Origin: Phytoplasma sp041276565
GTDB taxonomy: Bacteria; Bacillota_I; Bacilli_A; Acholeplasmatales; Acholeplasmataceae
Direction: 5' to 3'
Assembly: GCF_041276565.1 (NCBI RefSeq)
Contig: NZ_JBGGGR010000004.1
Coordinates: 1 to 16,244, forward strand
Length of the DNA: 16,244 nucleotides
Part shown: in pieces, positions 1 to 7,055 of the stretch
How positions within the stretch are numbered: position 1 is the first letter of the stretch
Layout: each line of letters opens with the position of its first letter
Translations under genes and position numbers: made by a program
Notes under the pieces: model-generated
Database searches by the model: none
What the model saw: the letters and a program-made list of their open reading frames with translations, nothing else
Told to the model about the DNA's origin: nothing

Positions 1-2
1 AA

Positions 3-1985
3 GAAGAAGAAGAACCAAAAAAAGAAAAAATAAATAACTCAAAATTAAAAAAAATAGAACAAATGACCTTTTTAATTTCTTCTCATAACAGTTTAGGTTC
101 TGGTTTCATATTTGGTATCGAAGAACATACAGAATGTAAAACAAATCACTTTCAATATTATGTTTTAACTAATAGACATGTAATCGATTCAAAAAATCAA
201 ATAAATTATTGTGCAAAAATTTATAACTATTTTTTCGGCCTGAAAAAAGCAAAAATAATAGGTTTCATTAAAAATGAAGATGTATATGATGATATAGCTG
301 TTTTATCTTTTTGCGACGATATTCCAGACAAATACAATACAATAAAACAAAACAAAAAAGAAATATATCCTGAAACAGAAATATATACTTTTCAAGGAGA
401 AACTATTTATAGTATGGGGTCCCAAGTTTCTAAAATGGAAAATCTTAGAGTAAGTTTTTCTTCGCAATCAAATCCAAATCCAAATACAAATATTAATAAT
501 ATATTTCAAGATAATGATAAATTGAATTCAAACATAGAATTAAGTTTATTAAAAAAAGGAAATATTGTATCAAAACACGATAAAGAAATTTCTTTTGATA
601 TTCAAATCGATCACGGAAATAGTGGTGGGCCTGTTTTTAATAAAAATGGAGAAATTATAGGAATGAATAAAAGTACTATTATCGCTAATGATGTCCCTGA
701 TAATACTTCTCAATCTATAAATATCGAACATATTAAAAAAATATATAATAGAATAATGTGTTTACACAAAAAAGAACCTAATAAACAATATTTTAAAATA
801 TCACCAGAAGATAATTATAAATTCGCAAAAGAAGAAATAGAATCTTTTGAGCTTTTTAGTTCTAAGCCAAGCAACAAAAAACGAAGTATTAATATTTCTA
901 TCGAAGAATTAATAGATTATTTAAGTTGTTCAGAAACAAAAAAAATTAATTCTAAGAAAATTACAAAGTCTGATTCTAATAATGAAATGAAATTTATTAT
1001 GGAATCAATTAATATTTTTTCAGACAAAGACACAATATTTTCTATAGATCCTACCAAGGAAGAAATAGAAATATCTTTTGATCCAGGAAAAGAACAAATT
1101 GTTTTGTCGAAATATCATAATAATAAACAAATTATTAAACAAATAGACGACAAAAAACTAAATAATAAACAGTTTTTTTCTTTCAAATTAATCGATAAAT
1201 TAAATCCAAATCCAAAAGAATCAAACGAACATGCAAAAAAACTACAAAAAATAAAAAATTCTTTAATTGTATGGAATCAAAATAAAAATAAAAGCGGGAA
1301 TGGTATTATTTTTTATAGAGAAAAAATATCAAACAATAATTATTTATATTTTGTTTTATCTACTTATAATATCGATAAAGAAAAACTCGAACATATCACT
1401 GAACCTATTAAAAATATTTTTGATAATGAAGTGGAAATTACCAATTTTTATAATGAAAATTCTAAAAAAGAAAAAGGTGAGATAAAAACTTTTTATTTTG
1501 AAAATAAAAATTTAGCTTTGATAACTTTTGAATCTTCCCATAAATATGATACAGTAAAAATAAGACCTATAAAAGATCTTGTTTTAGGAGAAGAAATATT
1601 TAGTTTAATTAATACTGATAAAGATGATTATATTCCTCAAATGTTTAAAAGTAACGTTGGATATAAAGATAAAGATTATAATTATATTCTTTGTGACTCT
1701 GTTTTTAATTTAAAATCAAAAAAAATAAATAGTGGTTCTCCTTTAAGTCTTTTATATTTTGATTCAGAATCTAACTTTATTGGTACTAATGATATTTTGG
1801 ATAAAGATAAAGATCAAGTTCCTGATTATTTTAATAAAATTTCTTTTTTAAAAGAAGAAAATTTTAAAATGTTATTATATAAAAATAAATTCAAAGACAA
1901 TTTTAATCTCTTGTTTTCTGTCTTTTTTATAATTGTAATGTTTTGGATTTTTATTTTTAAAATTGATATCAAAGCGATCTTTTAA
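3..1985 (+). CDS. Tandem trypsin-like serine protease/pseudoprotease, membrane-anchored, 5'-truncated by the window edge
   Basis: No named family member is recognised, but two chymotrypsin/HtrA-like domains are visible. Numbering is from the ATG at 63. Domain 1 (about 1-230) has GSGFIF at 12-17, His39 in TNRHV, Asp77 in DDIAVL and Ser187 in GNSGGP: a full catalytic triad. After a Lys/Ser-rich linker, domain 2 (about 397-600) repeats the layout: GNGIIF at 412-417, YFVLSTYNI at 429-437 (His replaced by Asn436), KNLALITF at 482-489 (Asp replaced by Asn483) and NSGSP at 556-560 (Ser557 kept). A hydrophobic segment at about 614-633 suggests a C-terminal membrane anchor. The frame is open from base 3 to ATG 63 and encodes EEEEPKKEKINNSKLKKIEQ. 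KIEQMTFLIS matches KIKNSLIVWN just before domain 2, so the upstream residues probably belong to the protein and the true start lies outside the window. No Shine-Dalgarno precedes ATG 63. Substrate and topology are unknown. Serine protease fold: confident; function: not assigned. Confidence 0.82.
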   Translation, partial: EEEEPKKEKINNSKLKKIEQMTFLISSHNSLGSGFIFGIEEHTECKTNHFQYYVLTNRHVIDSKNQINYCAKIYNYFFGLKKAKIIGFIKNEDVYDDIAVLSFCDDIPDKYNTIKQNKKEIYPETEIYTFQGETIYSMGSQVSKMENLRVSFSSQSNPNPNTNINNIFQDNDKLNSNIELSLLKKGNIVSKHDKEISFDIQIDHGNSGGPVFNKNGEIIGMNKSTIIANDVPDNTSQSINIEHIKKIYNRIMCLHKKEPNKQYFKISPEDNYKFAKEEIESFELFSSKPSNKKRSINISIEELIDYLSCSETKKINSKKITKSDSNNEMKFIMESINIFSDKDTIFSIDPTKEEIEISFDPGKEQIVLSKYHNNKQIIKQIDDKKLNNKQFFSFKLIDKLNPNPKESNEHAKKLQKIKNSLIVWNQNKNKSGNGIIFYREKISNNNYLYFVLSTYNIDKEKLEHITEPIKNIFDNEVEITNFYNENSKKEKGEIKTFYFENKNLALITFESSHKYDTVKIRPIKDLVLGEEIFSLINTDKDDYIPQMFKSNVGYKDKDYNYILCDSVFNLKSKKINSGSPLSLLYFDSESNFIGTNDILDKDKDQVPDYFNKISFLKEENFKMLLYKNKFKDNFNLLFSVFFIIVMFWIFIFKIDIKAIF

Positions 1986-2021
1986 TGTTTTAGAGTTTAA
2001 TATAACATTAGGCAAAAGATG

Positions 2022-2790
2022 TTACTCTTGCATGTATTGCGTCATTTTTATTACTGATACTGCTTGTATTTTAATATTTTCTTTTGCAACTTCTGCTTTG
2101 TTTTAGCAAATTCTTTTGTAGATGATACTATTTTTTGAGTATTTTCTTTTGTATACGTTTCTGTGTTTTTAGCAAATTTTTGCAGATACTACTTTGTTTT
2201 TAGCAAATTCTGTTAAAGAGTCTTTTGTTCTTGAAAAAGTTTTTTTTATATTTGTGATGCCCATTATGTTCTAATTAATTCTTGATCTGTTTTTTTAGTT
2301 GATAAATCTGTATCATTTTATTTAGTTTCTGAATCAGATTCTTGTTTAATTGATATCTGTATCAGAATCTTCATCTATTATTTGGTTCTTTATTTTCTGA
2401 ATTAGAATATGGATTTTTGAGATTAGATTGAATTGTTGTATTGTTAGTTCTCGTGTTAAATCGGGAATCATATTTTCTTCTCGATTGCTTAGTGGATTTG
2501 CTCTTAAAACCGAAATAGTTTGTTTTTTTCTTCTTTTTATAAAAATTTTAATATGTCATTTACATTAATATTTATTTTAGATAACAAAAAAAATGTAGCT
2601 AATACAGAGAGCGCTTCAACACTTATTTTGGTATTATACACTTTTTCAATATATCCTTTCTTTAAAATTTTTAAAATGTTTAAAAATTGAATTGATTTAT
2701 TTTTTATATTTATTCGTTTAAAATATTTCTGATTATTATTTATAATTTTAAATCGATCTAATTTTTTAAATGTTTGAAGATTGTTTTTTT
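2022..2790 (-). pseudogene. Decayed gene for a helical-repeat, membrane or secreted protein
   Basis: No intact frame exists, but minus-strand protein-like segments continue from frame to frame. Segment 1 (2788-2540) is open for 83 codons without a start codon, reading LQTFKKLDRFKIINNN and ending VNDILKFL, with a hydrophobic stretch VEALSVLATFFLL. A shift inside an A/T run leads to segment 2 (to 2371), which reads TNYFGFKSKSTKQSRRKYDS and is rich in Ser/Thr/Asn. Acidic pieces follow (DEDSDTDIN, QESDSETK) in shifted frames. The 3' part (about 2260-2022) carries repeats such as LTEFAKNKV, KFAKNTETYTKEN and TKEFAKNKAEVAKEN, again split by stops and shifts, ending MTQYMQE then TAA. The repeats resemble 11-residue amphipathic helix repeats. 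At least four indels or stops are needed to restore one frame. It converges on the protease gene, whose stop is 36 bases away. Family unknown; sequencing error could explain one break but not all. Confidence 0.6.
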
Positions 2791-3034
2791 AATGCTTTAA
2801 TTCATAAAATATTTACTTTTTTTACATCTTAGAATTCTTTTAAGAAATAAAAAAACCAAAAAAAATATACCTGAGTTTATTTGATGATATATTTATTAAA
2901 TATTATTTATTTCATATTTTTATCAAAAAAATCGTAATTTTTTTATTTTAACATAAATAATTATATAACAAAAAAAAAAAAAAAACAAGTATCAACGATT
3001 ATATTGTCGAAAAGTGTTTTTTTTATTATTATTT
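2791..3034. other. AT-rich intergenic stretch with a 16-A homopolymer
   Basis: No supportable gene is seen on either strand. The stretch holds an uninterrupted run of 16 A at 2970-2985. Together with the glnS terminator it separates glnS from the pseudogene. A promoter for the decayed gene would have lain here, but I cannot identify one. Confidence 0.5.
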
Positions 3035-3069
3035 AAAAATTAATTTATTAATTACTATTTATAAATTAA
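3035..3069 (-). terminator. Candidate intrinsic terminator of glnS
   Basis: On the minus strand, 14 bases past the glnS stop, TTAATTTAT (3069-3061) can pair with ATAAATTAA (3048-3040) in a perfect 9-bp stem with a 12-base loop. TTTTT follows immediately (3039-3035). The stem is entirely A-T, which is weak in thermodynamic terms but usual at this base composition. Confidence 0.45.
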
Positions 3070-3083
3070 AAAATATGAAATAT

Positions 3084-4703
3084 TTAAATTACTTTTTTTA
3101 AAGGAATAATTTCATTAAAATAATGTGATTTATCTTGTAAGGCTATAAAACAAAAATAACCTTTTCGAATAAATTGAAAAGTTTCATTGTTTTTAAGAAG
3201 TTTTACTCCACATTCAATAAAAGCTTCTTTTTTTATTAAAGAAGAATAATTAAATTCTTTTTCTAATTCATTGGGAATATCAGTTGTAAAAAGTGGTTGA
3301 TAAAAATTTAAAAAAGTTTTTTTTGATGTCTTCATTTCGACAAAATGAATGTTCCCATTTGGTTTTCTTTTGGTAAAAGAAGTACCACTTTTTGTTTCTG
3401 GATCGTAAGTCGCTAAAACTTCAATAACTTCACCATTTTCGTTTTTTACCACATCAACAGCTTTAATAAAATAAAAATTCAATAATCTTACTTCACCATT
3501 TAAAAATAATTTTTTTGACTTCGCATCTGATTTTTCCATTTGAAAATCTTTTTTTTCAATATAAATACGTTTAGAAAAAAACACAGTTCGTGATCCTAAT
3601 TCTAAATTATTAGAATATGGTACTTCTCGAGATTCGATTTTATTTTCAGGATAATTAAGAATCGTTACTTTCAAAGGATCGTCAACAACCATTATTTTTT
3701 TTGTTTTATTTTGTAAATTATTTCTCACAAAAGAATTTAACATATTTTGATCTACATAATTATTATTTTTAGATAAACCAATTTCTAATATAAATTCTTT
3801 AATCGCTTCCGGTGTATAACCTCTTTTTTTCATGCCTATCAAAGTAGGCATTCTAGGATCGTCCCAACCTTGAACTAAATTAGAATTTACTAAAAATTTT
3901 AAATTTCTTTTACTTAAAACTGTTTTATTAAGATTTAATCTACCAAATTCTATTTGTTTTGGGAAATGTGGCATTTCTGTTTCTTTCAAAACCCAATTAT
4001 ACAATGGACGATGATCTTCAAATTCTAAAGAACATAAAGAATGACTAATTTTTTCAATAGAATCTTCTAAAGGATGAGAAAAATCGTAAGAAGGAAAAAT
4101 AAAATGATGTTCTTTTTTGATAGTATAAGCATCTAAAATACGATATAAAACAGGATCTCTCAAATTAATATTAGGACTTGCCATATCAATTTTAGCTCTT
4201 AAAACTTTTTCCCCTTTTTTAAAATACCCTTTTTTCATTTTCAAAAATAAATCTAAATTTTCTTCAATACTGCGTGTACGGTATTTAGATTCGATACCTG
4301 GTGTCGTTAAATCCCCTCTATTTTTTTTAATTTCTTCCGCTGTTGAATCATCAACAAAAGCTAATTCTTTTTTAATTAATAAAAAAGCTCTTTGAAAAAA
4401 TTCTTCAAAATAATCAGAAGCGTATAAAATTTTATCTGGTTCATATCCTAACCATCTCACATCTTCTAAAATAGAATCCACATATTTTTGTTCTTCTTTT
4501 TCAGGGTTAGTATCGTCATATCTTAAATAAGTTTTACCTCCAAAAAACATAGCTAATTCAAAGTTAATGACAATAGAACGAGCATGTCCTAAATGAAGAA
4601 AACCATTTGGTTCAGGAGGAAAACGAGTAATAATTGTTTCATATCTTTTTTTTGTTAAATCTTTTTGCATTATATTTTTGATAAAATTAGAATTTTCAAA
4701 CAT
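3084..4703 (-). CDS. glnS: Glutaminyl-tRNA synthetase
   Basis: Class I cytosolic synthetase that charges tRNA-Gln with glutamine using ATP. The 539-residue protein follows E. coli GlnRS along its length. It has FPPEPNGFLHLGHARS at about 28-43 (HIGH box HLGH 37-40), RYDDTNP at 61-67, LRAKIDMASPNINLRDPVLYR at about 168-188, the GlnRS-type SLCSLEFEDHRPLY at 222-235, and the KMSKS-like VLSKR at 262-266. The C-terminal half corresponds to the two anticodon-binding beta-barrels (for example NLELGSRTVFF and a final FQFIRKGYFC). The start is ATG 4703: GAAGGTG at 4719-4713 lies 9 bases upstream as Shine-Dalgarno, and the in-frame GTG at 4715 is part of that site. The gene is downstream of tsaD with a 100-base gap and may have its own promoter. 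Many Firmicutes make Gln-tRNA by the GatCAB route instead, so a true GlnRS here probably reflects ancient transfer (inference). Confidence 0.96.
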   Translation of the reverse strand: MFENSNFIKNIMQKDLTKKRYETIITRFPPEPNGFLHLGHARSIVINFELAMFFGGKTYLRYDDTNPEKEEQKYVDSILEDVRWLGYEPDKILYASDYFEEFFQRAFLLIKKELAFVDDSTAEEIKKNRGDLTTPGIESKYRTRSIEENLDLFLKMKKGYFKKGEKVLRAKIDMASPNINLRDPVLYRILDAYTIKKEHHFIFPSYDFSHPLEDSIEKISHSLCSLEFEDHRPLYNWVLKETEMPHFPKQIEFGRLNLNKTVLSKRNLKFLVNSNLVQGWDDPRMPTLIGMKKRGYTPEAIKEFILEIGLSKNNNYVDQNMLNSFVRNNLQNKTKKIMVVDDPLKVTILNYPENKIESREVPYSNNLELGSRTVFFSKRIYIEKKDFQMEKSDAKSKKLFLNGEVRLLNFYFIKAVDVVKNENGEVIEVLATYDPETKSGTSFTKRKPNGNIHFVEMKTSKKTFLNFYQPLFTTDIPNELEKEFNYSSLIKKEAFIECGVKLLKNNETFQFIRKGYFCFIALQDKSHYFNEIIPLKKVI

Positions 4704-4727
4704 AATAAAAAACACCTTCGACTATTG

Positions 4728-4764
4728 AAATAAAAATTTTATTATAAATTTTTATTTAATTATA
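4728..4764 (-). promoter_or_regulatory. Candidate glnS promoter -10 and leader hairpin
   Basis: A perfect TATAAT lies on the minus strand at 4764-4759, about 55 bases upstream of the glnS ATG; no good -35 is seen at 16-18 bases. Immediately downstream is a perfect 12-bp inverted repeat, AAATAAAAATTT (4757-4746 and 4739-4728), with a 6-base loop. It lies where the transcript would begin, or it could serve as a terminator for tsaD. It lacks a T-tract and has no T-box features. Confidence 0.4.
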
Positions 4765-4803
4765 TACTAAAATATTTGAATATAATTCATTTTCTTACTT
4801 AAT

Positions 4804-5796
4804 TTAGATAGATAGATCAGCTATTCCTGTTAAATTATATCGATATCGGCCTTTTGATTCACTAAAATGATGTTGAAAATAAGCAGCGATCCCAATCATA
4901 GCAGCTTGATCTGTGCAATACTGTAAAGAAGGAATTACTAATTCTAAATTAGTAAATTTTTCTTGGAATCTTTGAGTAATAAATTGATTGGCTGCGACAC
5001 CACCTGCAATAATTAATTGTTCGACCGGAAATGATAATAACGCTCTTTGAACTTTATGAAACAAAATATCAATCACGCTTTCTTGAAAAGAAGCACAAAT
5101 ATCATTAATATAAGGTTCGATATCTTTTTGATTATTAATAAAACCGATAATATAACTTTTTAAACCTGAAAAACTAAAATTTAAATTTTTGTTTTTGAGA
5201 TAAGGACGAGGAAATGGAAAAATATTTTTTCCTTTCTGAGCTAATTTTTCAATAATCGGACCACCAGGATAACCTAAATTTAAACTTCTCGCTACTTTAT
5301 CGTAAACTTCACCTACTGCGTCATCTAAAGTAGTACCAATTTTTTGAATCTGAAAATGTCCTATTAAATAAAATAATTCAGTATGACCACCAGAAATTAA
5401 AAGCACTAAAGAAGGAAATTTTAATTCATGTTCTATTTTAGAGGAATAAATATGGCCTATTAAATGATTAACCCCTATCAAAGGTTTATTATGAATATAA
5501 GCGTAAGTATTAGCTGCGTTCACTCCAGAAAATAAACAACCAATTAATCCAGGTCCTTGCGTTACCGCTACTAAATCAATTTTGTTATTATTTATATTGG
5601 CTTTTTCTAAAGCTTCTTTCAAAACAAAATTAATTGTTTCTTCATGTTTTCTAGCAGCTAATTCAGGAATAACACCCCCGAATTTTTTATGATAATCTAT
5701 TTGTGATAAAACAACATTAGATAAAACTTTTTTACCATCTTGAGTAACAGCCACACTTGTTTCATCACAACTTGTTTCAATAGATAAAATATTCAT
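4804..5796 (-). CDS. tsaD: tRNA N6-adenosine threonylcarbamoyltransferase TsaD (Gcp/Kae1 family)
   Basis: Transfers the threonylcarbamoyl group to A37 of ANN-decoding tRNAs to make t6A, in a complex with TsaB and TsaE. The 330-residue length is normal. The N-terminus MNILSIETSCDETSVAV is the family signature. It is followed by GGVIPELAARKH (40-51), VTQGPGLIGCLFSG (78-91), the metal-binding HLIGH (His111, His115), LLISGGHTEL, and near the C-terminus IAGGVAAN and CTDQAAMIG (metal/nucleotide Asp). ATG 5796 is supported by AGTAGG at 5811-5806, 9 bases upstream. It is the third gene of a tsaE-tsaB-tsaD run, 48 bases after tsaB. tsaC, needed for the first step of the pathway, is not in the window. 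Confidence 0.97.
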   Translation of the reverse strand: MNILSIETSCDETSVAVTQDGKKVLSNVVLSQIDYHKKFGGVIPELAARKHEETINFVLKEALEKANINNNKIDLVAVTQGPGLIGCLFSGVNAANTYAYIHNKPLIGVNHLIGHIYSSKIEHELKFPSLVLLISGGHTELFYLIGHFQIQKIGTTLDDAVGEVYDKVARSLNLGYPGGPIIEKLAQKGKNIFPFPRPYLKNKNLNFSFSGLKSYIIGFINNQKDIEPYINDICASFQESVIDILFHKVQRALLSFPVEQLIIAGGVAANQFITQRFQEKFTNLELVIPSLQYCTDQAAMIGIAAYFQHHFSESKGRYRYNLTGIADLSI

Positions 5797-5844
5797 ATTA
5801 TAAAACCTACTTTATAAATTGTTAATAAATTATGTTCTTGTATT

Positions 5845-6438
5845 TTAATAACCCGTGTAATAATTAGGGCTAAAACGATAAACATCATCCACTTTTTTCA
5901 TATAAAAAAAAATTTTTTCAATAGAAATTTTAAAACTTTGATCTTCTAATAATAAATGATGAGAAAAATCATTTAAAAAATTAGTCTCGTAAATACTTTC
6001 TTCTAAAATAATTTTTTTATTTTTTAAACTCAGACTGTAAAAAAAATCCTTTTTAGCATAAATTTTAGGAGTTATTATATCATCTTCATAACCACTAGAT
6101 AAAAGTAATAAACTACTAATTTGAAACAAAGATATCCCTAATTCTAAAGATAAAATTTTAGATGTTAAGACTGCTAATCTACTTCCGATATAAGAACCTG
6201 GACCTCTACCCACAATAACGCCTGATAAATCTTTTAAACTAAGATTATTTTCTTTTAATATTTCCGAGATCAACACAACCATATGAGAAACGAAAGTTGT
6301 TTTTAATGTATTTTTTTTAATACTAATAATTTCATTTGGTGTAGCCAATATAGCTAATTGCACATTAGTAGAAACATCTAAAATAATATATTTAGCATTT
6401 TGAGATAAAAACATAAAATAAAAAAACCTTTTCTTCAA
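5845..6438 (-). CDS. tsaB: tRNA threonylcarbamoyladenosine biosynthesis protein TsaB (YeaZ), TTG start
   Basis: Catalytically inactive paralogue of TsaD that dimerises with it and recruits TsaE for t6A formation. Visible features are the ASKHA-fold first strand KYIILDVSTNVQLAIL (about 16-31) and the diagnostic GVIVGRGPGSYIGSRLAV (about 73-90). At 197 residues it is shorter than the roughly 230 of E. coli or B. subtilis, mostly in the C-terminal half, which is poorly conserved. The start is taken as TTG 6438 because GGAG lies 8 bases upstream, just after the tsaE stop. An internal ATG at 6414 has only a weak AAGG 12 bases away and would remove eight residues, MKKRFFYF. The gene begins 18 bases after tsaE, consistent with co-transcription. 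Confidence 0.88.
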   Translation of the reverse strand: MKKRFFYFMFLSQNAKYIILDVSTNVQLAILATPNEIISIKKNTLKTTFVSHMVVLISEILKENNLSLKDLSGVIVGRGPGSYIGSRLAVLTSKILSLELGISLFQISSLLLLSSGYEDDIITPKIYAKKDFFYSLSLKNKKIILEESIYETNFLNDFSHHLLLEDQSFKISIEKIFFYMKKVDDVYRFSPNYYTGY

Positions 6439-6456
6439 AAAGAATACTCCAATATT

Positions 6457-6921
6457 TTATTTTTGATTAATTGAAATAAATCTTTTTTTTATATTATGAA
6501 CATGAATTTTTACATAAAATCGCCAAAAAGAAAAAAAAGACATATCTTCGCTTGTTTCAATTACTACAATATCTTCTTTTTCAATATTTTCTAATAACTC
6601 ATCTATTTCTGGAATTATTTTTTCTTTTTTTTGATTCACATTAAAAAAACGATATAAATCTAAATGATGTAATTTTCGGGTTTTACTGGAATACGTTTTT
6701 AACAAAAGAAAAGTAGGACTATTGATAGGTTCTTTAATGCCTAACTCTTTAGCGATCCCTTTAACAAAAACAGTTTTTCCAGATCCTATTCTACCTTCTA
6801 AAATAATAATATTATTTTCTTTATTTGAGTTAGGATTATTTAAAATTTTTTGACATAAAAAAGCACCTATTTCTTTGGTTTGTTTACGAGAAAAAGTTGT
6901 TTTATTATAAATATTTTCCAT
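6457..6921 (-). CDS. tsaE: tRNA threonylcarbamoyladenosine biosynthesis ATPase TsaE (YjeE)
   Basis: P-loop ATPase that drives turnover of the TsaBD complex in t6A synthesis. The 154-residue protein has Walker A GRIGSGKT at 43-50, the switch segment NSPTFLLLKTY (67-77), the family motif HHLDLYRFF (85-93) and the strand VVIETSED (119-126), where the usual Trp after Glu is replaced by Thr. ATG 6921 has a modest TTTAGG about 10 bases upstream. It is the first gene of the tsaE-tsaB-tsaD unit. The 134 bases separating it from gyrA (6922-7055) hold a short A/T palindrome right after the gyrA stop (7055-7038) without a T-tract, so whether gyrA transcription stops there is unclear. Confidence 0.92.
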   Translation of the reverse strand: MENIYNKTTFSRKQTKEIGAFLCQKILNNPNSNKENNIIILEGRIGSGKTVFVKGIAKELGIKEPINSPTFLLLKTYSSKTRKLHHLDLYRFFNVNQKKEKIIPEIDELLENIEKEDIVVIETSEDMSFFSFWRFYVKIHVHNIKKRFISINQK

Positions 6922-7055
6922 ATATCAAAAACCTAAATAATCAATCTTTTTTTCAAACAAAAATATAATAAAATATCAAAAAAAACATATTTTGGAAAAA
7001 TTTTTATACCAACAATTCAATCAAAATATGATTCAATTTTAAATTACAATTTAAA

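Noticed and set aside
2540..2788. Intact small protein of 83 residues on the minus strand
   Set aside because: No start codon opens the frame except a late GTG, and the coding pattern continues in other frames downstream, so it is part of a pseudogene.
4713..4715. GTG start codon for glnS, extending the protein by four residues
   Set aside because: The GTG lies inside GAAGGTG, which is the Shine-Dalgarno correctly spaced (9 bases) for ATG 4703.
4716..4803. T-box riboswitch ahead of the aminoacyl-tRNA synthetase gene
   Set aside because: The leader is too short and lacks the T-box antiterminator sequence and specifier loop.
7038..7055. Short palindrome right after gyrA as a terminator
   Set aside because: Arms of eight A/T pairs with a two-base loop and no T-tract; not distinguishable from chance in this composition.
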